64,000 nt of DNA from Thioalkalivibrio sp. ALJ24 (GCF_000377785.1 NZ_KB898726.1:213801-277800); one strand, 5' to 3'; shown: positions 44,669 through 53,296, numbered from the stretch's first letter. Numbers and translations: made by a program. Notes: a model not told the origin generated them from the sequence alone.

Positions 44669-45658
44669 TCAGCGCCCCGGCCGGCCCCGGCCCGTGCCCG
44701 ACCCTTTGCCCGAGCCCTTGCTCTGGCCCTTACCCGGGCGCGGGCCGCGCTTGCTGGCCCCGGCGGTCTTTCCGTTGGCTTTTCCGGGACTCTTGCCGGC
44801 CTTCGCCGAACGCCCGGGGCGTGAAGAACTCCAGCCCTCACCCTTGTCACGCCCGCGCGCCGCACCACCGGCCTTTTTCTTCTTCGGCCGGGTGCCGCGG
44901 CGCTTCTCCGGGGGCTGCAGATCCTGCGGCACCGTCAGACCTGCCTCGCGGTACAGGGCCGCAACCTCCGCGACCTCCAGATCCCGTGCGGCCCCGCTCT
45001 TGAGCCCCCGCCCCAGCAGCACCGGCCCGTAGCGCACCCGGATCAGGCGGCTCACCGTCACCCCGACCGCATCCCACAGCCGCCGGACCAGGCGGTTGCG
45101 GCCCTCGCTCACGATCACGTGGTACCACTGGTTGGCGCCGTCGCCGCCACCGGCCTCCAGCGCGTCGAAGCGCGCCGGGCCGTCCTCCAGCTCCACGCCC
45201 TCCAGCAGCATCCGCCGGGTCTCCTCCGGGACCTCGCCCAGCACGCGCACCGCGTATTCGCGCTCCATGGCACCGCCGGGATGCATCAACGCATTCGCCA
45301 GCTCGCCGTCGGTGGTGAACAGCAGCAGCCCCGAGGTGTTCAGATCAAGCCGGCCCACCGCAACCCAGCGCTGGCCCTTGAGCTTCGGCAGGCTGGCAAA
45401 CACCGGCCGCCGTCCCTCGGGATCGGAGCGCGAGCAGATCTCGCCGACCGGCTTGTGATAGGCGATCCAGCGGTGCGGATATTCCGGTCGCGTGACCACG
45501 CGGCCGCGCACCCGGATCACGTCATCCGGACCCACGCGATCCCCCAGCGCGGCAGTGCGCTGGTTGATCTGCACCTCGCCGCGTTCGATCCAGCCCTCGA
45601 TCTCGCGCCGCGATCCCAGACCGCGGGCCGCGAGGACCTTCTGTACCCGTTCCTGCAT
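44669..45658 (-). CDS. rluB: 23S rRNA pseudouridine synthase RluB
   Basis: Makes pseudouridine in 23S rRNA (position 2605 in E. coli). The ATG at 45658 gives the normal N terminus MQERVQKVLAARGLGSRREI, an S4 RNA-binding domain. The catalytic Asp is in GRLDLNTSGLLLFT; YHVIVSEGRNRLVRRLWDAV is the RsuA/RluB signature. Total length is 329 aa; residues after about 245 form a Lys/Gly/Arg/Ser-rich basic tail, as in many RluB proteins. Confidence 0.92.
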   Translation of the reverse strand: MQERVQKVLAARGLGSRREIEGWIERGEVQINQRTAALGDRVGPDDVIRVRGRVVTRPEYPHRWIAYHKPVGEICSRSDPEGRRPVFASLPKLKGQRWVAVGRLDLNTSGLLLFTTDGELANALMHPGGAMEREYAVRVLGEVPEETRRMLLEGVELEDGPARFDALEAGGGDGANQWYHVIVSEGRNRLVRRLWDAVGVTVSRLIRVRYGPVLLGRGLKSGAARDLEVAEVAALYREAGLTVPQDLQPPEKRRGTRPKKKKAGGAARGRDKGEGWSSSRPGRSAKAGKSPGKANGKTAGASKRGPRPGKGQSKGSGKGSGTGRGRPGR

Positions 45659-45713
45659 CAAGCCCTGCCACTGTTTATGATGACCGCCCACGATACACCA
45701 AGCGGATACCGCC

Positions 45714-46277
45714 ATGAGCACGAATACGCCCGACACCGGCCATGAGGCCGGCCGTGAGACCGGAGATCCCGTCACCACGCCGCTGAACATCGCCGTGCTG
45801 ACCGTCTCCGACAGCCGTTCGGCCGCCGAGGACCGCTCCGGCGACGCACTGGTGGAACGTCTGGAAAAGGCCGGTCACCGGCTCGCGGAGCGCGACATCC
45901 GGCCGGATGACATCTACGCCCTGCGCGCAGTGATTTCACGCTGGATCGCGGACCCGCAGATCGATGCCATCCTGACCACCGGGGGCACCGGCATCACCGG
46001 CCGCGACGGCACCCCCGAGGCGGTGTCGGTGCTGCTGGACAAGACGATCGAGGGCTTCGGCGAGCTGTTCCGCATGCTTTCTTGGGAGGAGATCGGCACC
46101 TCCAGCCTGCAGTCGCGTGCCCTGTCGGGCGTGGCCAACGGCACCTACATCTTCGTGCTGCCCGGCTCCACCGGCGCCTGCCGCACCGCCTGGGATCGCA
46201 TCATCCGCGCCCAGCTCGACGACCGCACCATGCCCTGTAACCTGACCATGCTGATGCCGCGCCTGAAGGAGACCTGA
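45714..46277 (+). CDS. moaB: Molybdenum cofactor biosynthesis protein MoaB
   Basis: A 187-residue MoaB/MogA-fold protein involved in molybdopterin adenylylation. LNIAVLTVSDSRS starts the fold; TTGGTGITGRDGTPEAV and FVLPGSTGACRTAWDRII are conserved molybdopterin-binding segments. Compared with E. coli MoaB it has about 20 extra N-terminal residues. It is divergent from rluB. No other cofactor genes are nearby. Confidence 0.93.
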   Translation: MSTNTPDTGHEAGRETGDPVTTPLNIAVLTVSDSRSAAEDRSGDALVERLEKAGHRLAERDIRPDDIYALRAVISRWIADPQIDAILTTGGTGITGRDGTPEAVSVLLDKTIEGFGELFRMLSWEEIGTSSLQSRALSGVANGTYIFVLPGSTGACRTAWDRIIRAQLDDRTMPCNLTMLMPRLKET

Positions 46278-46319
46278 GACGGGTGGGAGGTCAGCCCCCT
46301 GACCGGTCGGGCACGGGAC

Positions 46320-48104
46320 TCAGCCATCCACGTGGACCTGCAGCCAGTACTCCAGCAATGCCGCGTGCCACAGCTTGGAGCCCTGGATGCGGGTGAAATA
46401 CTGGTCCGGGGCGTCCAGCAGCTTGTCGATGTAGGCCGGCTGATACAGCCCGCGCTCGCGCGCCGCACGCGAGTTGAGGATGTCGCGCATGAACTCGAGG
46501 AACTCGCCGCGCACGTATTTCAGCGCCGGCACCGGGAAATAGCCCTTGGGCCGGTCCAGCACCGTGTCCGGCAGACGGCCGCGGGCGATGCGCCGCAGCA
46601 CGTCCTTGCCGCCGTCGCCCAGCTTCAGATGCGGCGGCATCGCGGCGGCGGTCTCCACCAGCTCGTGATCCAGGAACGGCACCCGCGCCTCCAGACCGAA
46701 GGCCATGGTCATGTTGTCCACGCGCTTGACCGGGTCGTCCACGATCAGCGTGGTCACGTCCAGCGCCAGCACCGCGTCGATGAACGAGTCCGCACGGTCG
46801 GTCTCGAGCTGGCGGAACTGCTCGCGCAGCCAGTCCCCGGTGATGTCGTCCGCCGGCGGATGGCGCAGCATCTCGGCCATCTCCGGGTGATCGCGGTCGA
46901 AGTAATGCCGACGGAAGCGTTCCACCCAGTCACCGTGACGGTCCTCCGCCATCTGCGGGTACCAGAAATAGCCGCCGAAGACCTCGTCCGCCCCCTGGCC
47001 CGACTGCACCACCTTTACGTGCTGCGAAACCTGTTCGGAGAGCAGGTAGAAAGCCACCGCATCCTGCCCGAACATCGGTTCGGCCATGGCCTCCACCGCC
47101 TCCGGCAGCCGCGCCAGCACCTGATCGTTGGGGATCAGCGTGGCCTGATGATCCGTCGCGTAACGCTCCGCCACCGGATCGGAATACTCGAACTCCGAGC
47201 CCTTCTCCTCGGGCTGATCCTCGAAACCGACGGTAAAGGTGCGCAGATCCTGCGCCCCCTCTTCCATGGCCAGCGCCACCAGCAGGCTGGAATCCAGGCC
47301 GCCCGACAGCAGAACCCCCACCGGGACGTCCGCCACCTCCAGTCGGCGGCGCACCGCGCGGCGCAGGCCGTGTTCGATGCGCTCCTGCCATTCCGCATCG
47401 CTGACCGCTTCTGCTGGCCGCCGCGCCGACAGTGTCCAGTAACATTCGCGGCGCTCCTGGCCGCGCGCATCGATGGTGATGTAATGACCGGGTTCCAGCT
47501 TGCGCACGCCCCGCAACACCGTGCGCGGCGCCGGCACCACCGCATGCAGCGAGAACAGCATGTGCAGGCCTTCGGGGTCCAGCTCGGTATCCACGCCGCC
47601 TCCGGCCAGCAGGGCCGCGGTATTGGAGGCAAACCGGATCCCGTCACCGGTGCGCGCGAGATACAGGGGCTTGATGCCCATGCGGTCACGGGCCAGCAGC
47701 AGCCGCTGCCGTTCCCCGTCGAACAGCGCGAAGGCGAACATGCCGTGCAGGCGTGCCACCACGCCCTCGCCCCATTCGGCATAGCCGCGCAGGATCACCT
47801 CGGTATCACCGCTGGAGAAGAACCGGTGACCACGCCCCTCGAGTTCGCTGCGCAGCGCGCGGAAGTTGTAGATCGCCCCGTTGAACACCAGCGAAAGACC
47901 GCTCGCGGGGTCGAACATCGGCTGGTGCGCTCGCTGCGAGAGGTCGAGGATCGACAGCCGCCGGTGCCCCAGCGCCACCCGGCCCGACGCCCACAGGCCG
48001 TCGGCATCGGGACCTCGACGCTCCAGGCAGGGCAGCATGCGCGCGACCACATCCGCGTTCGCGCGCCGTTCGCCCCGGACGAATTCTCCGGCGATTCCGC
48101 ACAT
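46320..48104 (-). CDS. asnO: N-acetylglutaminylglutamine amidotransferase (asparagine synthase family)
   Basis: A 594-residue glutamine-dependent amidotransferase. Cys2 is the glutaminase nucleophile (MCGIAGEF). RRGPDADGLW, FNGAIYNFRALR and SSGDTEVILRGYAEWG are the class-II amidotransferase blocks. The synthetase half has SGGLDSSLLVALAME and SGQGADEVFGGYFWYP. Length and residues fit the enzyme that makes the osmoprotectant N-acetylglutaminylglutamine amide (NAGGN) better than AsnB. The usual partner synthetase is not in the window; a LysR gene is just upstream. Confidence 0.8.
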   Translation of the reverse strand: MCGIAGEFVRGERRANADVVARMLPCLERRGPDADGLWASGRVALGHRRLSILDLSQRAHQPMFDPASGLSLVFNGAIYNFRALRSELEGRGHRFFSSGDTEVILRGYAEWGEGVVARLHGMFAFALFDGERQRLLLARDRMGIKPLYLARTGDGIRFASNTAALLAGGGVDTELDPEGLHMLFSLHAVVPAPRTVLRGVRKLEPGHYITIDARGQERRECYWTLSARRPAEAVSDAEWQERIEHGLRRAVRRRLEVADVPVGVLLSGGLDSSLLVALAMEEGAQDLRTFTVGFEDQPEEKGSEFEYSDPVAERYATDHQATLIPNDQVLARLPEAVEAMAEPMFGQDAVAFYLLSEQVSQHVKVVQSGQGADEVFGGYFWYPQMAEDRHGDWVERFRRHYFDRDHPEMAEMLRHPPADDITGDWLREQFRQLETDRADSFIDAVLALDVTTLIVDDPVKRVDNMTMAFGLEARVPFLDHELVETAAAMPPHLKLGDGGKDVLRRIARGRLPDTVLDRPKGYFPVPALKYVRGEFLEFMRDILNSRAARERGLYQPAYIDKLLDAPDQYFTRIQGSKLWHAALLEYWLQVHVDG

Positions 48105-48107
48105 GAT

Positions 48108-49016
48108 CTATCGATCCTTTCCGGTCGCAGACCGGCTGTCTTGAAAGGCCGCGTGCAGCCCGTCGGCCAGCGCCTGCCCGGCCACCCCGGCGGCACCACC
48201 GTCGGCCAGAGTCAGATAGAACGGCACCCGTACGCGCGCTCCGGCCTCCAGCGGCAGTTCCGTCAGGCGACCGGCGTCCAGATCGGCGGCCGCCCGGTCC
48301 AGCGGCACCCAGGCGAAACCGACCCCGCAGCGCAGCACGTCCAGCACGGTGGAGACATGACCCACGGTCCAGCGCTGGTCGGCATCCAGCCAGCCCCCTT
48401 CACCGCCGCCCTTTTCCCCGCTGTCGCGCAGCACCACCTGCCGATACGGCCGCAGATCACGCCGCGTCAGTCCTCCCGTGCCGTTCACCAGCGGATGCCC
48501 GGGATCGGCCACGCAGACCATGACCTGCTCGCCAATCTCGTGGGCGAGAAAGCCCGACGGCACGTGTGGCGCCAGCAGCATGTCCACCTGACCCTCGGCC
48601 AGCCGCTGCGCGCCGTCCTCCAGCACCACCTCGTGCAGCTGGATGCGGGTAGCCGGCTGATCGCGCGAGAACGCCTCCAGCGCCTCCAGCACTGGTCCCA
48701 TTGGCACGATCTGTTCCAGTGCCAGATGCAGTTCCGACTCCACGCCACCGGCCAGTGCGCCGGCGAGCGCCTCGATCTCGGCCGCCTCCTCGAGCAGGTG
48801 CTCCGCACGGCGCAGCAGGGCCTGGCCCGCCGGGGTCAGCCCCGCCCTTCGGCCCTGCAGCTCGAACACCTCGACCCCGAGCTGCTCTTCCAGCTTCTGC
48901 ACCGCGTGATTGACGCTGGACGGACTCTTGTGCACCCGTTCGGCGGCGCGGGCAAAGCCGCCCGCATCCACCACCGCCTTGAACATCCGCCATTGTTCGA
49001 GGGTTACCCGGGACAT
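48108..49016 (-). CDS. LysR-family transcriptional regulator
   Basis: A 302-residue regulator. The N-terminal helix-turn-helix is RMFKAVVDAGGFARAAERVH then KSPSSVNHAVQKLEEQLGV; the rest is a LysR effector-binding domain. Start chosen at ATG 49016, which restores the normal N terminus (VTLEQWRMFKAV). It overlaps the end of the upstream ORF6N-like gene by 13 nt and is followed 3 nt later by the NAGGN amidotransferase gene. The effector is unknown. Confidence 0.9.
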   Translation of the reverse strand: MSRVTLEQWRMFKAVVDAGGFARAAERVHKSPSSVNHAVQKLEEQLGVEVFELQGRRAGLTPAGQALLRRAEHLLEEAAEIEALAGALAGGVESELHLALEQIVPMGPVLEALEAFSRDQPATRIQLHEVVLEDGAQRLAEGQVDMLLAPHVPSGFLAHEIGEQVMVCVADPGHPLVNGTGGLTRRDLRPYRQVVLRDSGEKGGGEGGWLDADQRWTVGHVSTVLDVLRCGVGFAWVPLDRAAADLDAGRLTELPLEAGARVRVPFYLTLADGGAAGVAGQALADGLHAAFQDSRSATGKDR

Positions 49017-49384
49017 CCGCAGTCCGGATTGTGCGTGCGCGCATGCCACTCGGCGCGCATCCGTTCCACGGCCCGCGCACCCAGCAGAACCACGTGGACG
49101 GTGGCCGGATAGATCAGGCCATCCGCGCGCCACTGTTCCACCCGCTCGGCCTCCTCGCCGCGGCGGATCAGGAAGAAATCGCGCCCCTCTTCCAGCTCGG
49201 CCTCGCGCGCCCGGAACATGCGAAAGGCCGTGCCCTTGGGCAGGCCGTTCCACATATCCACCTGGCGCAGGCTCAGCACCGGAACGTCGTGGTAGAGGAT
49301 GGGCTCGGGGGCCTCGGTACCGGCGGCCTCGCAACCATGGAATTGCCCCGCCTGGCGCGGGTCCGCAGCGTCAGAACCATTCAT
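49004..49384 (-). CDS. Small protein with ORF6N/KilA-N-like domain
   Basis: A 126-residue protein. The central part, VPVLSLRQVDMWNGLPKGTA followed by FRMFRAREAELEEGRDFFLI, resembles ORF6N-type DNA-binding domains of phage antirepressor-like proteins. It precedes and overlaps the LysR gene, which suggests a common transcript and a regulatory role. The family assignment rests on reading similarity only. The ATG at 49384 is preferred over one 54 nt upstream. Confidence 0.6.
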   Translation of the reverse strand: MNGSDAADPRQAGQFHGCEAAGTEAPEPILYHDVPVLSLRQVDMWNGLPKGTAFRMFRAREAELEEGRDFFLIRRGEEAERVEQWRADGLIYPATVHVVLLGARAVERMRAEWHARTHNPDCGCPG

Positions 49385-49449
49385 GGTGGCATTATGGCAC
49401 GCACACCGGATGCGTCGACCACCCACGCCCGTTATCACAGAGGATTCGC

Positions 49450-50670
49450 ATGGAACTGCTGCAGGACTTCGGAATGTTCTTCGCCAAGGTCGTCACCGCC
49501 GTGCTGGCGGTGCTGATCCTGATGAGCGCCGCCACCGGACTGATCGCCCGCAGCCGCGAGGGACGCCCCGACCAGCTCAACGTCAAGCGTCTGAACGACC
49601 GCTATGCGCGCATGGAGAAGACCGTGCGCCGCGCGGTGGAGGGCCCGCGCACCCGCCTGCAGCGCCTGCGCGACCGCCTGCGCCGGCGGCGGGCGCCGAC
49701 CCACGGTTTCACCGGCAACGGGACCGCGGCGAACCGGCCCGGAAACCCCGCGACCGGCGAGACCGAAGGCGGAGAAACCCGCGCCCACACCGACGCGAAT
49801 GCCACCGCAGCCGTTAGCGAGCCCGCCCCGGAGACCTCCGCAGGGTACGAGAAGACCGCCGAACCTGCCGCGGCATCCGGCGACCGCGAGCCGGAGGTGC
49901 TCGAGATCGAGATGGAATCACCCGCGCCGAGAGTGTTCGTGCTGCGTTTCGAGGGCGACATCCGCGCCTCCGCGGTCGACAGTCTGCGCGAGGAGGTGAC
50001 CGCCGTACTCACCCTGGCGGAGCCCGGCCGTGACCGCGCCGTAGTGTGTCTCGAGAGCCCGGGCGGGATGGTGCCGTCCTACGGCCTGGCAGCCTCGCAG
50101 CTCGGGCGCCTGCGCGAGGCGGGCCTCGATCTCACCGTGGTGGTCGACCGCGTGGCCGCCAGCGGCGGCTACATGATGGCCGCGGTGGGCAACCGCATCG
50201 TCGCCGCCCCGTTCGCGATCCTCGGTTCCATCGGCGTGGTCGCGCAGATCCCTAACCTCCACCGCTGGCTGGACCGCCACGATATCGACTTCGAACTGCT
50301 GACCGCGGGCGACTACAAACGCACGCTGACCGTGTTCGGCGAAAACACCGATGCCGCCCGACGCAAGTTCCAGGAACACCTGGACGAGACCCACGAGCTG
50401 TTCAAGCAGTTCCTGCAGCGCTACCGCCCGCAACTCGAACTGGAACGCGTGGCCACCGGCGAACACTGGTACGGCGACCAGGCACGCGCCCTGGGCCTGG
50501 CCGACGAGGTCGGCACCAGCGACGACCTGCTGATGAACCTGGCCCGCGAGGCCGAAGTCTTCGAGGTCACCTATACCCGGGCCCGGCCGCTGGGCCGACG
50601 GATCGGCATGGCCGCCGAACGGCTGCTGGAACGGGTGCTGCACGGCCACACCCCGGAAAGCCGGGCCTGA
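49450..50670 (+). CDS. sohB: Inner-membrane peptidase SohB (family S49)
   Basis: A 406-residue membrane-anchored serine protease. An N-terminal helix (about residues 10-33) and a long variable Ala/Glu/Thr-rich linker (about 85-155) precede the catalytic domain. The Ser-Lys dyad is Ser238 in RVAASGGYMMAAVGN and Lys290 in GDYKRTLTVFGEN. ILGSIGVVAQIPNLHRWLDR is typical of SohB. It degrades membrane or periplasmic peptides. The linker is longer than in E. coli. Confidence 0.92.
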   Translation: MELLQDFGMFFAKVVTAVLAVLILMSAATGLIARSREGRPDQLNVKRLNDRYARMEKTVRRAVEGPRTRLQRLRDRLRRRRAPTHGFTGNGTAANRPGNPATGETEGGETRAHTDANATAAVSEPAPETSAGYEKTAEPAAASGDREPEVLEIEMESPAPRVFVLRFEGDIRASAVDSLREEVTAVLTLAEPGRDRAVVCLESPGGMVPSYGLAASQLGRLREAGLDLTVVVDRVAASGGYMMAAVGNRIVAAPFAILGSIGVVAQIPNLHRWLDRHDIDFELLTAGDYKRTLTVFGENTDAARRKFQEHLDETHELFKQFLQRYRPQLELERVATGEHWYGDQARALGLADEVGTSDDLLMNLAREAEVFEVTYTRARPLGRRIGMAAERLLERVLHGHTPESRA

Positions 50671-50827
50671 GCCCGACAACCGGAGCCGAATAACGCGAAC
50701 CAGGCCACATTCCACTACCCGTGCCCCGCCCCGGCCAAAACGGGCGTGAGCGGAAGGGAATGGAAACCCGGGGCCGGAGCGTCTCAGCGGTATGTCCGTC
50801 AGATTTGCCAACGCAAGGGAGAACGAC

Positions 50828-51328
50828 ATGTCCGGATTTCTGCACCGTACCGGCCCACTCTCGGCCCTGCTCGCCGGGGCCCTGCTGCTGGGCGCCCCGC
50901 TGGTTGCCACGGCCGACGACGACATGCCCTGGGGATCCGCCGAGGTCAACCAGAAAGACTACGAACCCACTCGGGTGGTCTACGACGTGGCCGTGGATTC
51001 CGAGAGTGAAATGGCCTTCGTACTGGACCGTGTGAGCATGCTCAACAACGTCTACGAGGCCGATCCGTTCGACTCGCATATCGTGCTGGTGCTGCACGGC
51101 GGTGAGGTGCCCTTCTTCACCCGCGATCAGTTTGACGAGCGCGAGGAGCTGATGCGCCGTGCCGAATCCCTGACCCGCGCCGGCAACATCGAGATCCGGA
51201 TGTGCGAGGCCTCTGCGGCCCTGCGCGGCATCGAGCCGGAAGAGATCCACGGCTTCGTCGAGATCGTCCCCATGGCCGACTCGGAGATCATCCAGCTGCA
51301 GCAGGAAGGCTATTCCTACATGCAGTAG
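50828..51328 (+). CDS. Exported DsrE-family protein
   Basis: A 166-residue protein with a signal peptide (LSALLAGALLLGAPLVATA). The DsrE/TusD-like fold is seen in TRVVYDVAVDSESEMAFVLD, HIVLVLHGGEVPFFTR and EIRMCEASAALRGI, with one conserved cysteine in the last segment. Such periplasmic DsrE proteins are common in sulfur-oxidising bacteria. They may bind sulfur species on that cysteine. Start at ATG 50828, with an AGGGAG ribosome site. Confidence 0.8.
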   Translation: MSGFLHRTGPLSALLAGALLLGAPLVATADDDMPWGSAEVNQKDYEPTRVVYDVAVDSESEMAFVLDRVSMLNNVYEADPFDSHIVLVLHGGEVPFFTRDQFDEREELMRRAESLTRAGNIEIRMCEASAALRGIEPEEIHGFVEIVPMADSEIIQLQQEGYSYMQ

Positions 51329-51356
51329 GCAAGCTGCACATTCCTCCGGCTGACAC

Positions 51357-51394
51357 AAAAAAGGCCGCCCGGGGATCCCCCCGGGCGGCCTTTT
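51357..51394. terminator. Bidirectional terminator at the prophage boundary
   Basis: GGCCGCCCGGGG and CCCCGGGCGGCC form a 12-bp stem. It has A-run on the left and TTTT on the right, so it can stop the DsrE transcript and, on the minus strand, the tRNA-Pro transcript that originally ended here. Confidence 0.92.
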
Positions 51395-51400
51395 GCTGTT

Positions 51401-51444
51401 TGGTCGGGACGGCAGGATTTGAACCTGCGACCCTCTGCACCCCA
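51401..51444 (-). other. attL: displaced 3' half of tRNA-Pro(GGG)
   Basis: On the minus strand this reads from the anticodon loop (TGGGGT) through the variable region, T-arm (GGTTCAAATCC) and acceptor 3' strand to an encoded CCA. The 5' half of the tRNA (acceptor 5' strand, D-arm, anticodon 5' strand) is absent: the sequence to the right is unrelated. This is the scar left when a phage inserts into a tRNA 3' end; the intact gene should lie at the far end of the prophage. The tRNA's own terminator remains on the left. Confidence 0.88.
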
Positions 51445-51645
51445 TGAATACGCGCAAACGCATCGGAAGTCTCTGAATTTCCTCTGTAAACAGGGCGTCA
51501 GGCGGGCTGCGTGTGGCGGCGTTTCGGTGCATTTGAAATCAAATAGATGCGTGACGGTTTTGCAATCGCCGCGGCCGGTGTTGGCAGGTCGACTGGCAGG
51601 ATGCTCTCGCGCCGGGTAGCCTGAAACCCTCATTCTATTCAGGGC

Positions 51646-52017
51646 ATGGACATGGCGGAAAAGCAGGAGGCGACGCCGGCGCAGACGGCGGTGGCGGCGG
51701 TGGTCGTGGTGATCGGTGCGGGCGTTCTGATGGCCTGGTGCTCAGGCGGTGGCGAGGATCGTCAGGCGCACCGGGGCGATGCGCGGGTGCTCTGCATGGA
51801 TCACGTCCGTGATCAGCTGCGGGATCCGGGTTCGGCGGAATTCTCCGGCTGGGGGGACTCGGAGACGGCCGTGGATGAAGACAATGGGACGTTCGAGGTG
51901 CGGGGCTGGGTTGATGCAGACAACGCCCTGGGCGGGACCGAGCGGCACTACTACACCTGCGTGGCGGATCACCAAGACGATGGGGAATACACCCTGGAGA
52001 TCACGCGTTTCGATTGA
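51646..52017 (+). CDS. Small membrane-anchored prophage protein, unknown function
   Basis: A 123-residue protein with one helix near the N terminus (TAVAAVVVVIGAGVLMAW) followed by a small soluble domain: LCMDHVRDQLRDPGSAEFSG, GWVDADNALGGTERHYYTC. The two cysteines may pair. Similar anchored small domains are frequent in phage and integrative elements but have no known role. An ATG at 51652 is an alternative start. It is the first gene inside attL. Confidence 0.6.
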   Translation: MDMAEKQEATPAQTAVAAVVVVIGAGVLMAWCSGGGEDRQAHRGDARVLCMDHVRDQLRDPGSAEFSGWGDSETAVDEDNGTFEVRGWVDADNALGGTERHYYTCVADHQDDGEYTLEITRFD

Positions 52018-52127
52018 TCAGGTGGAAACCACTGCCGCCTTGCATCTCATCCTTTCACCGGCCTCGAGAATTGCATCTCGGGGCCGTCCACAGATCGGTG
52101 CAGTAAACCCCACCCTCGGAGCATTGG

Positions 52128-53123
52128 ATGAATTCTATCTCACCTGAGGATACATACGCCTCTCTTATTTTCTCTCTCCCTGAATCCGAGCGAGCACTCG
52201 ATATACTGGAGATAAAAAATTTTCGTGAAATGCCCAAGAGGTTATATCGATTTCGTTCCGAATCGTGTCCCCGACAAAATCCATCCACACCTTATGCTGT
52301 GGACGAAATAAGACGAGGGTATGTTTATGCTAGCCCGGCGAACCAACAAAACGATGTTTTTGATTCCTGCTTAAGAGTTAACGCTGACGACCTCGCAGAA
52401 AAGGCGATGGGATCACCGAACGATTGGATTGAGTACCTCAGGGGGCAAGGGAAAACAATTAGCAAGCAGCAAGAACGTGACGTCTTGCAATTTAATTCGG
52501 TCTATGAGGCTGCGGCATATTTTATTGAAAACGAAGGGTGGTCAAAAGAGAAGTCCAAGGAGGCTGCATTAGCCTTGAAGAAGGCAATTAAAGACGTAAG
52601 CTTCAAGCCATTGAGCCAACAATTCTCGAAACTAATTCAAGATTCGAATCCATTGTGCTCGTTTACCGACACTCCGCTCGCTGAACAAATGTGGGGATAT
52701 TACAATGATAAGCCGTTCCAGGGTGCCTGCATTGAGTATAACCCGAGGAGCCAAATTGCGCCGCGAGCTTTTCAAAGGCTTACCTTGCCGGTTCAGTATC
52801 TCGAAGGCGGCATGGACGCAACAAACCACATGCTGGAATCTTTAAAACCTGATGGAAACATTCAACGGTTATCTCTGGTGGCCGCCCTAGTAAAGGATAA
52901 GAAGTGGGAGCATGAGCGTGAATGGCGTTACTGCGTGCCTTTCGGCATTGGCCCAAGAGAGTGCGGCGCCCCCGAAATAACAAAAGTTATACTTGGATAC
53001 CAAGCCGGTGAAACTTTTTCAGAACAGATAAAAGAAGTATGCCAATCCAATGGAATTCCAGTCGAAGTCGCCACCCCAGACCATGGATCTAGGAAGGTTG
53101 TGCTTAGACCTATTGATGAGTAA
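52128..53123 (+). CDS. DUF2971 family protein, AT-rich accessory gene
   Basis: A 331-residue protein. It begins with the DUF2971 pattern LYRFRS; later CSFTDTPLAEQMWGYYNDK and WEHEREWRYCVPFG are the conserved family blocks. The DNA is much richer in A+T than the rest of the window and codon use differs, which marks recent transfer. DUF2971 proteins are often found in prophages and defence islands and some have been linked to phage defence, but the mechanism is unknown. It is convergent with the tail operon. Confidence 0.82.
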   Translation: MNSISPEDTYASLIFSLPESERALDILEIKNFREMPKRLYRFRSESCPRQNPSTPYAVDEIRRGYVYASPANQQNDVFDSCLRVNADDLAEKAMGSPNDWIEYLRGQGKTISKQQERDVLQFNSVYEAAAYFIENEGWSKEKSKEAALALKKAIKDVSFKPLSQQFSKLIQDSNPLCSFTDTPLAEQMWGYYNDKPFQGACIEYNPRSQIAPRAFQRLTLPVQYLEGGMDATNHMLESLKPDGNIQRLSLVAALVKDKKWEHEREWRYCVPFGIGPRECGAPEITKVILGYQAGETFSEQIKEVCQSNGIPVEVATPDHGSRKVVLRPIDE

Positions 53124-53161
53124 CTCATAGCTGCTCGACATTATAAAAGCGTAACCGACTA

Positions 53162-53296
53162 TTAAACGGTGATGCTGTCCTGCGGCAGGTCGGGGGCTTC
53201 GTCTTCGATGCGGCCGGCGCGGACGTAGACGCTGGTGCCGGCGGGCTGGTCGCCGCGGACGCGCTGTTCGCCGCCGCCGACCAGTTCGACGGTCAC
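53162..53296 (-). CDS. 44-residue phage protein coupled to the upstream fibre gene
   Basis: A short frame with GTG start overlapping the upstream stop by one base (TAGTG). It encodes VTVELVGGGEQRVRGDQPAG and TSVYVRAGRIEDEAPDL and ends SITV. High GC and ordinary codon use match the tail genes. It is the last gene of the tail operon. I do not recognise the family. Confidence 0.5.
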   Translation of the reverse strand: MTVELVGGGEQRVRGDQPAGTSVYVRAGRIEDEAPDLPQDSITV

